Shown here piece after piece: positions 1 to 8,630 of a stretch of DNA of 64,000 bases. The notes under the pieces are model-generated. The model was not told the DNA's origin, ran no database searches, and saw nothing but the letters and a program-made list of their open reading frames with translations. Source of the stretch: Cellulosimicrobium cellulans (GTDB lineage: Bacteria; Actinomycetota; Actinomycetes; Actinomycetales; Cellulomonadaceae); the NCBI RefSeq assembly GCF_006539945.1, contig NZ_BJNZ01000006.1, positions 62,001 to 126,000 of the forward strand, given 5' to 3'. Positions within the stretch are counted from its first letter, which is position 1, and each line of letters starts with the position of its first letter. Made by a program: the position numbers and the translations under genes.

Positions 1-1
1 G

Positions 2-1057
2 CTGGGACTGACCGTGCCCTACCTGGCCTACCTTCCGACCGAGGCGCTCGGTGGCTCGGGCGTCGTCGCCGCGGTCGCCGCCGGGATCGTCTGCGGACGC
101 GGTGCGACGCGCTGGCTGACGCCGGAGCAGCGGATCTCCGACAAGCTCAACTGGCGGACGGTCGAGTTCGTCCTCGAGGGCGCGGTCTTCCTGGCGATGG
201 GCCTCGAGCTCTACGGGATCGTCTCCCACGGCGACGCCGACGGGGCGCACCTGCTGCGTGCGCTGTGGATCGCGCCGGCCGCGCTCGTCATCCTGACGGG
301 CATCCGCGCCGCCTACGTGTTCCCGATGCTCGGCCTGCACAACGTGCGGGTCCGCAGGTCGGTCGACAAGCGCCTCGCCGCACGGGAGAAGGCGTTGCGC
401 GACGGAGACGATCCACCTCGACCACTGGTGGTCCTCGGCGAGCGACGGAACGCGAGCGCACCGGAGTCCATCCGTCGCCTGCGCAACGACATCGACTACT
501 ACGAAGCGGCGCCGTTGACGAGGAAGGACAGCACCATCGTCGTCTGGGCGGGCATGCGGGGCGTGGTGACCCTCGCGGCGGCCCAGACGCTCCCGGAGCA
601 GACCCCGGCACGGGACCTGCTGGTCTTCATCGCGTTCCTCGTGGCGGCCGGGAGCCTGATGCTCCAAGGTCTCACCCTGCCGGCTCTCGTCCGTCGGCTC
701 AGCGGTCCGGGCGCCGACCGCGACGCGCCCGACGACGTGCGCCTCATCCATGCCGACCTGCACGACGTGGCCGAGCGAGCCGTCGCTCGTCGCACGGTGG
801 CACGCCCCGACTCGACGGCGTTCCCGCCGGAGCTCTACCAGTCGTCGCGGCCGTGGTTCTTCGAGATAGGTCGTGCTCGGCACGACGCCGGTCCCGACGC
901 GCTCGAGTTCGAGCTGGCGCTGGTCGGCATCATGAGAGAGCGCCTGCGCGGCCTCACGTCCTCCGGACAGTACGACAGCGGTGCCGCGCAGTACGTCTTC
1001 GACGAGCTCGACGCGTACGAGATCACGCTGCGGCTCCACCTCGCCGGCGGCGAGTGA
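2..1057 (+). CDS. Na+/H+ antiporter of the CPA1/NhaP type, 5' end outside window
   Basis: This is the C-terminal part of a membrane cation/proton antiporter that would exchange Na+ (or K+) for H+ to control cytoplasmic pH and salt. The frame is open from base 2, so the true start lies upstream, and about 352 residues are visible. The hydrophobic segment ending in VFLAMGLELYGIV and the later segment with WAGMRGVVTLAAAQTLP match the conserved late transmembrane helices of the family, whose members are usually 500 or more residues. Between them is a charged cytoplasmic insert of about 70 residues (ERRNASAPESIRR), and after the last helix there is a soluble tail of about 120 residues. It converges on the phosphatase gene with only 9 bp between the stop codons. 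Family assignment is good; the ion specificity cannot be read from the sequence. Confidence 0.85.
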   Translation: MGLTVPYLAYLPTEALGGSGVVAAVAAGIVCGRGATRWLTPEQRISDKLNWRTVEFVLEGAVFLAMGLELYGIVSHGDADGAHLLRALWIAPAALVILTGIRAAYVFPMLGLHNVRVRRSVDKRLAAREKALRDGDDPPRPLVVLGERRNASAPESIRRLRNDIDYYEAAPLTRKDSTIVVWAGMRGVVTLAAAQTLPEQTPARDLLVFIAFLVAAGSLMLQGLTLPALVRRLSGPGADRDAPDDVRLIHADLHDVAERAVARRTVARPDSTAFPPELYQSSRPWFFEIGRARHDAGPDALEFELALVGIMRERLRGLTSSGQYDSGAAQYVFDELDAYEITLRLHLAGGE

Positions 1058-1066
1058 CGAAGAACC

Positions 1067-1696
1067 TCACCCAGCGAGGCGTCGCCGGACGGTGCTCAGC
1101 TCGCGAGGCGTGAGACCGCCCGACATCAGGTACTCCGCGCTCCCGCCGCTGGCGCCGACCCACGCGAGCGCCTGCTGGATCGCGGACGGGGGCGTCCCGG
1201 TGGCCAGCGTCCGCAGCTGCGGCGTGACGGTGATGCCGAGCGACTCGATCATGTGGATCATGCCGTCCGCCCACGGACCGGCGAGATGACGCTGGGACTC
1301 CGCGTAGTCGTCGACGGTCGCCGTGCGCTCGACCCCCACGGCGTCGAGGAGCAGCGCGACGGCCACGCCGGTCCTGTCCTTGCCGGCGGTGCAGTGGACG
1401 ACCACTGCCGTGGGAGCGCCGTCGTGCGAGGCCGCGACGATGCGCGCGACCTCGGCGAACGCCGCGGCGGACCGCTGAAGCATCCAGACGTAGAGGTCGC
1501 CCAGTGCCGGCAACGCCTCGACGCCCGCACGGACGTCGTCCGACGACGGCGCACCCGTCGGGTCCACCAAGGCACCGATCTGCTCGCCGACGGCCCCCTG
1601 GGCGATCGCCAGCCGGACCGTGTCGAACGGCCTCGTGCTCGGCAGCCGGTCGGGCGCGGCCTCGCGTTCGGCGGAGGTGCGGAGGTCCGCGACCAC
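1067..1696 (-). CDS. Tyrosine/serine protein phosphatase (Y_phosphatase3-like), possibly 5'-truncated
   Basis: Cysteine-based phosphatase with a clear P-loop, HCTAGKDRTG, in which Cys102 (counting from the GTG at 1696) would be the nucleophile and Arg108 the phosphate-binding residue. The later part (GITVTPQLRTLATG, then a helical C-terminus) fits the bacterial tyrosine-phosphatase family that includes Mycobacterium PtpB and LipA-like enzymes. Oddity: members normally begin with an NFRDLGG-like segment and an LYRS motif about 40 residues before VVADLRT. Here the frame is open upstream as far as a stop at 1769-1771 and encodes a plausible LTDQGVAQLAATEIG continuation, but I find no ATG/GTG/TTG start in it, and the N-terminal motif is absent. 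The gene may be a 5'-truncated remnant or use a non-standard start. The divergent DUF1254 gene begins only 180 bp away. Confidence 0.7.
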   Translation of the reverse strand: MVADLRTSAEREAAPDRLPSTRPFDTVRLAIAQGAVGEQIGALVDPTGAPSSDDVRAGVEALPALGDLYVWMLQRSAAAFAEVARIVAASHDGAPTAVVVHCTAGKDRTGVAVALLLDAVGVERTATVDDYAESQRHLAGPWADGMIHMIESLGITVTPQLRTLATGTPPSAIQQALAWVGASGGSAEYLMSGGLTPRELSTVRRRLAG

Positions 1697-1875
1697 ACCG
1701 ATCTCGGTCGCGGCGAGCTGGGCGACTCCCTGGTCGGTGAGGCCCTCGGGCCCGCCCCAGGGGCAGGGTCAAGCCTCCTTCCGGTGGCGGTGCGGTGGCC
1801 CGCGGCCTACGGTCGGCGCAGCCGCTCGGCGTCGAGCGCGCGTGCCGTGCACCGATCGACGGAGGAGCCTGAGCC

Positions 1876-3345
1876 ATGTCCGACGCGAGCACCGGGTCGA
1901 GCCCCGACGAGAGCACGGCGACGAGCGCCGGGGACGACGCCCTGGCCGCTGCGGTCGCCGCGGTGAGCACGCCCTCCCCGGTGGACACCCCGCTCGGGCG
2001 GTTCGACCTGGTCGACGGGGTGCCGACCCCGGAGTCCGTCGAGCGGCTCTACGACTCGCTGGACTTCCTGCGCGGCGTGGAGGCGTTCCTCAGCACGATG
2101 CCCGGTGCGTCGCTCGTGGCGATGCGGCGCGGGTTCCGCGAGCTCGGCCTCCTCCGCTCGAACCAGGTCGGCTACACCGACCCGCGGGCCGACTCGGGCG
2201 GCATCTTCCTCACGCCGAACACGGCGACCACGTACGGGTCGCTCTTCGTCGACCTTCGCGAGACGGGCCCGCTCGTCATCGAGCCCCCCAAGAGCTCGCT
2301 GTGCGTGGTGGACGACTTCTGGTTCCGCTACGTCGCCGACATGGGCATCGCGGGTCCGGACCGCGGCGAGGGCGGTCGCTACCTGTTCCTCCCGCCCGGC
2401 TACGACGGCGAGGTCCCGGACGGCTACTTCGTCTACCGGACGCCGACGTTCACCAACTGGGTCGTGCTGCGCGCGCTGGGCGGCGTGCCGGCGATGAAGG
2501 AGACGCGGATCTACCCGCTCGCCGACGCGGGGGACCCGCCCCCGACCGAGTTCGTCAACATCGCGGGCACGCGCGTGAACACCGTCCACGCCAACGACGC
2601 CTCGTTCTTCGACGAGGTCGCCGAGATCGTCGCGGAGGAGCCGACGAGCGCGCTCGACCCCGAGCGCGCCGGGCTGCTGCGCGCCGTCGGCATCGTGCCC
2701 GGGCGTGCGTTCGCCCCGAGCCCGGAGCTGCGCGCGACGCTCGACACGGCGGCACGGGCGGGGGCGGCGATCAGCCGCGCGCTGGTCTACTCGCCGCGCG
2801 ATCCCGAGGCGCGGGTCGCGCCCGGGTCGAGCTGGCTCCAGGCGTTCCTCGGGGGGTCGTACGAGTTCCTCGCCGACGGGGCGCGCCTGCTCGACGCGCG
2901 CGCGCAGTTCCACTTCTTCGCCACCGTCATCACGCCGGCGATGGCGCACGCCCAGGTCGGGGCCGGGTCCGCCTACGCCTACACGGCCCACGACGCGCAG
3001 GGCCGCATCCTCGACGGCGCGCGCACGTACCGGCTCGTGCTCCCCCCGAACCCGCCCGCGAAGAACTTCTGGTCGGTGGACCTCTACGACACCCAGACCC
3101 GGTCGCTGCTCCAGACCGACGACCCGTACCCGAGTCTCCTGAGCCTGAGCGGGACGGTCGCGACGGAGGAGGACGGCAGCACCGTGCTGTGGTTCGGCCC
3201 GGTGCCCCCGGCGGGACGCGAGTCCAACTGGGTCGGGACCGTCCCGGGCAGGTCGTGGTTCCCCATGCTGCGCCTCTACGGGCCGCTCGAGCCGTGGTTC
3301 GACCGCACGTGGCTCCCGGGGGACCTGGAGCTGGTCGAGGACTGA
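1876..3345 (+). CDS. DUF1254/DUF1214 domain protein
   Basis: A 489-residue protein of the DUF1254 family. The N-terminal DUF1254 half (about residues 40-170) contains the typical run of LYDSLDFLRGVEAFL and the NSTATTYGS-like motif LTPNTATTYGSLF. The C-terminal DUF1214 half (about 370-485) has the hallmark ARTYRLVLPPNPPAKNFWSV, then SLLQTDDPYPSL and WFPMLRLYGPLEPWFDRTW. No signal peptide is obvious: the N-terminus is acidic and Ala/Ser-rich. Members occur in bacteria and giant viruses, and their biochemical role is not established. The ATG is preceded by GGAGG at about 9 bp. It stands alone, divergent from the phosphatase gene. Confidence 0.85.
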   Translation: MSDASTGSSPDESTATSAGDDALAAAVAAVSTPSPVDTPLGRFDLVDGVPTPESVERLYDSLDFLRGVEAFLSTMPGASLVAMRRGFRELGLLRSNQVGYTDPRADSGGIFLTPNTATTYGSLFVDLRETGPLVIEPPKSSLCVVDDFWFRYVADMGIAGPDRGEGGRYLFLPPGYDGEVPDGYFVYRTPTFTNWVVLRALGGVPAMKETRIYPLADAGDPPPTEFVNIAGTRVNTVHANDASFFDEVAEIVAEEPTSALDPERAGLLRAVGIVPGRAFAPSPELRATLDTAARAGAAISRALVYSPRDPEARVAPGSSWLQAFLGGSYEFLADGARLLDARAQFHFFATVITPAMAHAQVGAGSAYAYTAHDAQGRILDGARTYRLVLPPNPPAKNFWSVDLYDTQTRSLLQTDDPYPSLLSLSGTVATEEDGSTVLWFGPVPPAGRESNWVGTVPGRSWFPMLRLYGPLEPWFDRTWLPGDLELVED

Positions 3346-3422
3346 CACCCGCGCAGCACGACACACGCGTCCGGCGCTGGGTCGGCCGCCCCGGGCCCGG
3401 GCCGGCGTGGCCGAGCATCCGC

Positions 3423-3450
3423 GATATCGATCAGCTCCGATCTGATATCC
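3423..3450. promoter_or_regulatory. Candidate operator upstream of the toxin-antitoxin pair
   Basis: Two GATATC half-sites (3423-3428 and 3444-3449) with further partial symmetry between them (GATCAG and CTGAT) lie about 30 bp before the antitoxin start. AT-rich palindromes are rare in this DNA. VapBC-type modules are usually autorepressed by the antitoxin-toxin complex binding such sites. That this palindrome is the operator is inferred from position. Confidence 0.5.
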
Positions 3451-3477
3451 TGGAGGCGGTGTCGAGGGGAGCCGATC

Positions 3478-3822
3478 ATGAGCATGGCGAAACAGCGCAA
3501 GGCCGACGCCCCGGACGGGGCGACGACGGTCAGGACTGTCTCGAAGACCGCCACGCGAGGTCATGTCGACCTGCGGGCCGGTGAGGCCAAGCCCACGGTG
3601 GTGCGCGCGAACCCGCAGGCGTTGGCCCGGGCCAAGAAGCTCCTCGGCTACAAGTCCAACCAAGAGATGGTCATCGATCTCATCCAGAACGCCGTCGACG
3701 AGGAGGAGACGCGCGAGGAGCGAGTCCACGCTCAGCGCAAGGCGCTGTCGATGCTCGACGACCTGGACGTCTCCGACCTCGCGGAGGTCACCCAGTTTCG
3801 ACCCGTCGGACGGACTGTGTGA
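3478..3822 (+). CDS. Putative antitoxin of a VapBC-like module
   Basis: A 114-residue charged protein directly upstream of a PIN-domain toxin gene, with the stop codon only 3 bp before the toxin's GTG. The middle of the protein (PQALARAKKLLGYKSNQEMVID) looks like a ribbon-helix-helix type DNA-binding segment. The C-terminal half (EEETREERVHAQRKALSML) is a strongly charged helix that would wrap the toxin, as VapB tails do. The N-terminal 40 residues are Lys/Thr-rich and likely disordered. The start at 3478 has GAGGGGAG 6 bp upstream; an ATG two codons later is possible. I do not recognise a named subfamily, and the role is inferred mainly from gene order. Confidence 0.65.
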   Translation: MSMAKQRKADAPDGATTVRTVSKTATRGHVDLRAGEAKPTVVRANPQALARAKKLLGYKSNQEMVIDLIQNAVDEEETREERVHAQRKALSMLDDLDVSDLAEVTQFRPVGRTV

Positions 3823-3825
3823 GGC

Positions 3826-4239
3826 GTGGCCGGCTACATCGTCGACAACTCGGTGTGGGGTCGGATCAAGGTCCCCGAGGTTCGGCAGGCAGTGGAGGCC
3901 CTGACCGACGTGATCTACACGGTCACGCCCCAGCGTCTGGAGTTCCTCTACTCGGCCACGTCCCAGGAGGACTTCGACAAGCAGCAGCAGTTCCTCGACG
4001 CCGTCGGGGTGTACCTCGAGCCCGCTGACGACCTCAACGACACCTGCGAGGACATCCAGCGCGCGTTGGCGACACACGGCAAGCTGCGGTCGGTTGGTCC
4101 CGTCGACGTGATGATCGCGGCATACGCCTACCGGCACCGTCTCACCGTGCTGCACTACGACTCCGACTTCAGCGACCACATCGCCGCCTCCATCCAGGGG
4201 TTCCAGCAGGAGTGGGTCGTCCCTCGCGGCTCGCTCTGA
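3826..4239 (+). CDS. PIN-domain ribonuclease toxin (VapC-like)
   Basis: A 137-residue PIN-domain protein. The four expected acidic metal ligands are visible: Asp7 in YIVDNSVWGR, Glu39 in PQRLEFLY, Asp94 in GPVDVMIAAYA and Asp112 in LHYDSDF. VapC toxins use such a site, with Mg2+ or Mn2+, to cut RNA, often tRNA or rRNA, when the antitoxin is lost. Length is normal for the family (about 125-145). The gene begins with GTG almost immediately after the antitoxin stop, so the pair is probably translationally coupled. All active-site residues are intact, so the toxin is likely functional. Confidence 0.85.
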   Translation: MAGYIVDNSVWGRIKVPEVRQAVEALTDVIYTVTPQRLEFLYSATSQEDFDKQQQFLDAVGVYLEPADDLNDTCEDIQRALATHGKLRSVGPVDVMIAAYAYRHRLTVLHYDSDFSDHIAASIQGFQQEWVVPRGSL

Positions 4240-4331
4240 CCGAGGACCAGGCCCTCCCGACGACCGACTCTCTCGTCTGCACCCGGTCGTTGGACGACGC
4301 GACGCGCAGGTTCGCGACGAGATGGACACCC

Positions 4332-5159
4332 TCATGGCAGCCCGACGGCGAGCGCGACCTCCGCGACGATCGCGTCCGGCTCGTCGGACCACGGGACGGC
4401 GTACACCTCGCGCGACGTGGCGTGCGCCAGCCCGGTCCCGACGCGCAGCGCGTCGAGGTACCCGACGATCTGCGGGAAGCGGCAGTCGCGCGAGGGGACC
4501 TCGACGTACGCCTCCGTGCGGGCCGGGTCCTCGCGGAGCACGACCGGCCCCGCGGGGACGACCGCCCCGCGGTACGGGACGCACGCCTCGACGCGACCGG
4601 GGACGTCGCGTCCGACGGGCGAGTGGTAGATCACCCAGTGCGCGGCGCCCGCCTCCGCGCCGGCCGCGGCGAGATGCGCCCGGATCGTCAGCAGGTCGGC
4701 GCTGAACGTGGGCACGAGGTCGGCCTGGGTCGTGGACGACGTGATCGTGGCGACCGTGCACGCGGGGACCTCGCGCCACCGGACCTCGGCGTCGCCGCGC
4801 CGCACGGCGAGCCGCCGCGCGAGCTCCTCGGCGGTCGCGCGCTGCTCCGCGAGCGCCTGCTGCTGCTCGTCCCACCAGCCGAGGAGGACGTCGCGCACGT
4901 CGCGCGGGTCGGCGTCGAGCACCTCCGGGACGCGCGCGAGCGGCACGTCGATCCGGCGCAGCAGCGCCAGGGCGCGAGCCCGCTCCACCTGCTCGGGCGC
5001 GTACGCGCGGTAGCCCGTGCGGGGGTCGACGCCGGCCGGGACGAGCAGGCCGTTGGCGTCGTAGAGCCGCAGCGCCTTGATGGACAGCCCCGACGCGCGC
5101 ACCATCTCGCCGCTCGTGAGCGTGTCCGCCGTCGGGCGCTCCCCCTGCTCCTGCGTCAC
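4332..5159 (-). CDS. MerR-family regulator with GyrI-like effector-binding domain
   Basis: A 275-residue transcription factor. Residues 15-90 form a MerR winged helix (SGEMVRASGLSIKALRLYDANGLL, then GYRAYAPEQVERARALALLRR). A dimerising coiled coil of about 40 residues follows. From about residue 120 a GyrI/AraC-effector-like domain is seen (EVRWREVPACTVATI ... ADLLTIRAHLAAAG ... VEACVPY ... AYVEVPSRDCRFPQIVGYLDAL). This is the layout of BmrR/TipA-type regulators that sense small, often cationic or antibiotic-like molecules. It is divergent from the S9 peptidase gene (start 5233), which may be its target. Neither ligand nor target can be read directly. Confidence 0.85.
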   Translation of the reverse strand: MTQEQGERPTADTLTSGEMVRASGLSIKALRLYDANGLLVPAGVDPRTGYRAYAPEQVERARALALLRRIDVPLARVPEVLDADPRDVRDVLLGWWDEQQQALAEQRATAEELARRLAVRRGDAEVRWREVPACTVATITSSTTQADLVPTFSADLLTIRAHLAAAGAEAGAAHWVIYHSPVGRDVPGRVEACVPYRGAVVPAGPVVLREDPARTEAYVEVPSRDCRFPQIVGYLDALRVGTGLAHATSREVYAVPWSDEPDAIVAEVALAVGLP

Positions 5160-5232
5160 GCGTCGAGCGTAACGACGGGCGCACGTCGTGCCACGGCGAC
5201 GGCGCGTCGCCCGGCGGCACTACCCTGGCCAG

Positions 5233-7593
5233 ATGCCTGACGACCTCACGCAGACCGCCACGCCGACCCCCGCGGAGCGGGAGGAGCCGCCGGCGCCCGT
5301 CGCCCCGCGCCGCCCGGCGCCGCGCACGCACCACGGGGAGACCGTGGACGACGACTACGAGTGGCTGCGGGAGAAGGAGTCGCCCGAGGTCGTCGCGCAC
5401 CTCGAGGCCGAGAACGCGTACACCGAGGCGCGGCTCGCGCACCTCGAGCCGCTGCGCGAGCGGATCTTCGAGGAGATCAAGGCGCGCACGCTCGAGACCG
5501 ACCTGTCCGTGCCCGTGCGCCAGGGCGCGCACTGGTACTACGCGCGCACGGTCGAGGGCTCGCAGTACCCGATCCGGGCGCGCGCGCCGATCGACGCGAG
5601 CGTCGGCAGCGACGCGCCGTCGTCCTGGGTTCCGCCCGTGCTGGAGCCCGGCGTGCCCGTGCCGGGCGAGCAGGTGCTGCTCGACGACAACGTCGAGGCC
5701 GAGGGGCACGACTTCTTCTCGCTCGGGTCGTTCGACGTGTCGGTCGACGGGACGCGGCTCGCGTACGCGGTCGACGTCGTCGGCGACGAGCGGTACACGC
5801 TGCGCATCCGCGACCTGGACACGGGCACGGACCTCGTCGACGAGGTCCCGGGGACGTTCCCGGGAGCCGTCTTCTCCCCGGACGGGCGGTACGTCTTCTA
5901 CCCGACGGTCGACGACGCGTGGCGACCCTGGCGCGTGTGGCGCCACGAGGTGGGTACCCCGGCGACGCAGGACGTCGTGGTGTTCGAGGAGCCCGACGAG
6001 CGCTACTGGGTCGGGGTGGGCGTCTCGCGCTCGCAGCGGTTCGTGCAGATCGACGTCGGCTCGAAGATCACGTCGGAGACGTGGCTGATCGACGCCGCGG
6101 ACCCGACCGGTGACCCCCGGGTCGTGTGGCCGCGCCGCGAGGGCGTCGAGTACACGGTCGAGCACGCGGTCCTGCCGAGCACGTGGTTCCCCGCCGTCGA
6201 GCACGAGGAGAGCGGCGGAGAGGCGGCGAGGACGACAGCGACGTCGGGTTCGGCGGGAGAGCGACGAGACGTGCTGCTCGTGCTGCACAACGACGGCGCG
6301 GAGAACTTCGAGCTCGTCGTGACCGGCGTGCCCGAGGGCGGCGGGTCGGTCGGGCCGGGCGACGCGACCGTCGTCGTGCCGCACGACCCGGAGACGCGGC
6401 TCGAGGGCGTCGACGCGTTCGCCGGGCACCTCGTGGTGTCCTACCGGCGCGACGCGTTGTCGCGGGTCGGGGTGATCGACCTCGCGTCGGCCGAGCCGCC
6501 GCGCCCCGTCGGCCTGCCGACGCCGATCCGCACGGGCGACACCCCGGCGCCCTCGGGCGACCACTGGCACGTGCACGAGGTCGCGTTCGACGAGCCCCTG
6601 TACACCGCCGCGCTCGCCGGGAACCCCGAGTGGGACCAGCCGAACGTCCGCCTGTCGTACGCGAGCTTCGTGACGCCGTCGACCGTGTACGACCTGCGCG
6701 TCGAGACCGACGAGCTCACGCTGCTCAAGCAGCAGCCCGTGCTCGGCGGGTACGACGCCGCGGACTACGTGCAGCGCCGCGAGTGGGCCACGGCTGAGGA
6801 CGGGACCCAGGTGCCGGTCTCGCTCGTGTGGCGGCGCGACGCCGTCGGGCTCGACGCGACGGGCACGGGTGCGGAGCCCGCGCCGCTGCTGCTCTACGGG
6901 TACGGGTCGTACGAGATCAGCATCGACCCGGGGTTCTCGATCGCGCGCCTGTCGCTGCTGGACCGCGGGGTCGTGTTCGCGGTCGCGCACGTGCGCGGCG
7001 GCGGCGAGATGGGGCGCCGCTGGTACGACGAGGGCAAGACGCTCGCCAAGCGCACCACGTTCACCGACTTCGTCGCCGTCGCGCGGCACCTCGTCGACGC
7101 GGGCTGGACGAGCCCCGAGCGCCTCGTGGCGCAGGGCGGCTCCGCGGGCGGCCTGCTCATGGGCGCGGTGACCAACCTCGCGCCCGAGCTGTTCGCGGGC
7201 GTGCTCGCGCAGGTCCCGTTCGTCGACGCGCTCACGTCGATCCTCGACCCCTCCCTGCCACTGACCGTCGTCGAGTGGGACGAGTGGGGCGACCCCCTGC
7301 ACGACCCCGAGGTCTACCGGTACATGCGCACGTACACGCCGTACGAGAACGTGCCCGACGACGCGGCCCACTACCCGCGGATCCTCGCCGTGACGTCGCT
7401 CCACGACACGCGCGTGCTCTACGTCGAGCCGGCCAAGTGGGTCGCGCGCCTGCGTGCCGCCGGGGCGCCCGCCCTGCTGAAGATCGAGATGCACGCCGGG
7501 CACGGCGGCGTCTCGGGCCGGTACGAGGGCTGGCGCGAGGTCGCGTACGAGGACGCCTGGGTGCTCGACGTGCTCGGGCTCGCGGCGCGGTGA
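5233..7593 (+). CDS. ptrB: Oligopeptidase B-like prolyl oligopeptidase (family S9)
   Basis: A 786-residue serine peptidase of family S9A. It has an N-terminal beta-propeller domain (about residues 40-480, with WLREKESPEV near the start as in oligopeptidase B) and a C-terminal alpha/beta-hydrolase domain. The catalytic triad is visible: Ser637 in GGSAGGLLMG, Asp725 in SLHDTRVLYVEP and His757 in MHAGHGG. Oligopeptidase B cuts short peptides after Arg/Lys. Length is slightly above usual (about 690-720) because of a Pro-rich N-terminus and a Ser/Gly/Glu-rich insert near residue 330. No signal peptide, so cytoplasmic. I chose the ATG at 5233 because the upstream in-frame sequence is not family-like. 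Confidence 0.9.
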   Translation: MPDDLTQTATPTPAEREEPPAPVAPRRPAPRTHHGETVDDDYEWLREKESPEVVAHLEAENAYTEARLAHLEPLRERIFEEIKARTLETDLSVPVRQGAHWYYARTVEGSQYPIRARAPIDASVGSDAPSSWVPPVLEPGVPVPGEQVLLDDNVEAEGHDFFSLGSFDVSVDGTRLAYAVDVVGDERYTLRIRDLDTGTDLVDEVPGTFPGAVFSPDGRYVFYPTVDDAWRPWRVWRHEVGTPATQDVVVFEEPDERYWVGVGVSRSQRFVQIDVGSKITSETWLIDAADPTGDPRVVWPRREGVEYTVEHAVLPSTWFPAVEHEESGGEAARTTATSGSAGERRDVLLVLHNDGAENFELVVTGVPEGGGSVGPGDATVVVPHDPETRLEGVDAFAGHLVVSYRRDALSRVGVIDLASAEPPRPVGLPTPIRTGDTPAPSGDHWHVHEVAFDEPLYTAALAGNPEWDQPNVRLSYASFVTPSTVYDLRVETDELTLLKQQPVLGGYDAADYVQRREWATAEDGTQVPVSLVWRRDAVGLDATGTGAEPAPLLLYGYGSYEISIDPGFSIARLSLLDRGVVFAVAHVRGGGEMGRRWYDEGKTLAKRTTFTDFVAVARHLVDAGWTSPERLVAQGGSAGGLLMGAVTNLAPELFAGVLAQVPFVDALTSILDPSLPLTVVEWDEWGDPLHDPEVYRYMRTYTPYENVPDDAAHYPRILAVTSLHDTRVLYVEPAKWVARLRAAGAPALLKIEMHAGHGGVSGRYEGWREVAYEDAWVLDVLGLAAR

Positions 7594-7600
7594 CGGTCGG

Positions 7601-8584
7601 GTGAGCGGCCCGGCGCCCGCGCCCGACCCGCGGACCTCGCGCGACGCGACGCCCCCGGGGACGGCGGCGCTGCTGCTGCGCCCGGTCGGCTACCTCGCGA
7701 TCGGGCTCGTGTGGACGACGATCGGGCTGTTCGTCGTCGGGCTCTCCGTCGCGCTCGCGGCGTACGGGCTGTTCGAGCCGCCGGCCGACCAGGAGCCGTG
7801 GGCCGAGCTCGTCGCGTCACCGGGTGCCGTGCTCGGGCGCCTCGCCGTGATCGCGCCGATCGCCGTGGTGCTCGCCGGGCCGGTCGCCTGGTACCTGTCG
7901 TGCGCGATCTGGCCGCTCGCGGCGCTGTCCTTCGTGTACGCCGGGCGGGCGCTGCGGCCGTCGTACCGCGGCGACCGGCTGTCCTTCACGAGCCACGTCG
8001 CGGCGGGGACGACGGTCGGCCCGCCGGTGCCCGGGCCGGTGGCGATGTCGCTCCAGCCGCAGCGGCGCTCGCGGCTCACGGACACGCTGGTGCGCTTCTC
8101 CGCCTGCGGGTGGAACCCCGACCTCCGAGAGTTCTGGCCCGCCGTCCCGGCGGGGATCGCGTGGGCGCTCGCGAGTGTCGGGGCGTCGACGGCGCTGCCG
8201 CCCGGCTGGCGGGTCGGGCTCGTGGTCGCCGCGGTCCCGTTCGCGCTCTGGTCCGTGGTCGCGCTGCGCCGGGCCTGGACGTGGCGGTTCCATCGCGAGC
8301 GCGCACGCCTGGCGGCGCAGCGGCGTCTCGAGCGCCACGGCGACCGGTACCGGATCGACCCGCGCGTCGTCCGGACACGTCCGCAGTCGGCCGAGCACCG
8401 GGCCGCCGTCGAGGCCGAGCGTGCCGAGTCGCGCGTCGCGCAGGACCGCCTGACGAGCCTCACGAGCGACGAGATCGGGGAGCGCCGCGAGGCCGTGCTC
8501 CGCGCGCGCCGGGACCGCGAGGCGCGGGAGGCTCGCGAGGGGGCTCGTCGGGACCGGCGGGGCGGGACGCCGTCGGACCGCTGA
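7601..8584 (+). CDS. Membrane protein of unknown function
   Basis: A 327-residue protein beginning with GTG 7 bp after the peptidase stop, so probably co-transcribed. The first 120 residues contain two or three hydrophobic helices (AIGLVWTTIGLFVVGLSVAL; LAVIAPIAVVLAGPVAWYLS). A second pair lies near residues 185-225. The C-terminal 100 residues are very rich in Arg, Glu and Ala (REARRDREAREAREG), likely a soluble charged helix facing the cytoplasm. I do not recognise the family. Its link to the peptidase is positional only. Confidence 0.7.
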   Translation: MSGPAPAPDPRTSRDATPPGTAALLLRPVGYLAIGLVWTTIGLFVVGLSVALAAYGLFEPPADQEPWAELVASPGAVLGRLAVIAPIAVVLAGPVAWYLSCAIWPLAALSFVYAGRALRPSYRGDRLSFTSHVAAGTTVGPPVPGPVAMSLQPQRRSRLTDTLVRFSACGWNPDLREFWPAVPAGIAWALASVGASTALPPGWRVGLVVAAVPFALWSVVALRRAWTWRFHRERARLAAQRRLERHGDRYRIDPRVVRTRPQSAEHRAAVEAERAESRVAQDRLTSLTSDEIGERREAVLRARRDREAREAREGARRDRRGGTPSDR

Positions 8585-8596
8585 GCCCGCCGCCCT

Positions 8597-8623
8597 CGGT
8601 CCGGACGGCCTGGGCTCGGACCG
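8597..8623. terminator. Weak bidirectional hairpin between convergent genes
   Basis: CGGTCCG at 8597-8603 pairs with CGGACCG at 8617-8623 across a 13-base loop. It sits between the convergent membrane-protein and zinc-ribbon genes, which end 46 bp apart. There is no U-tract. Confidence 0.4.
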
Positions 8624-8630
8624 CCGGCGT

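Noticed and set aside
1807-7503. A 1898-codon open frame on the minus strand
   Set aside because: It is the antisense shadow of DUF1254, the TA pair and the peptidase. In such GC-rich DNA antisense frames stay open for kilobases; composition is Arg/Asp/His-rich and no domain is visible.
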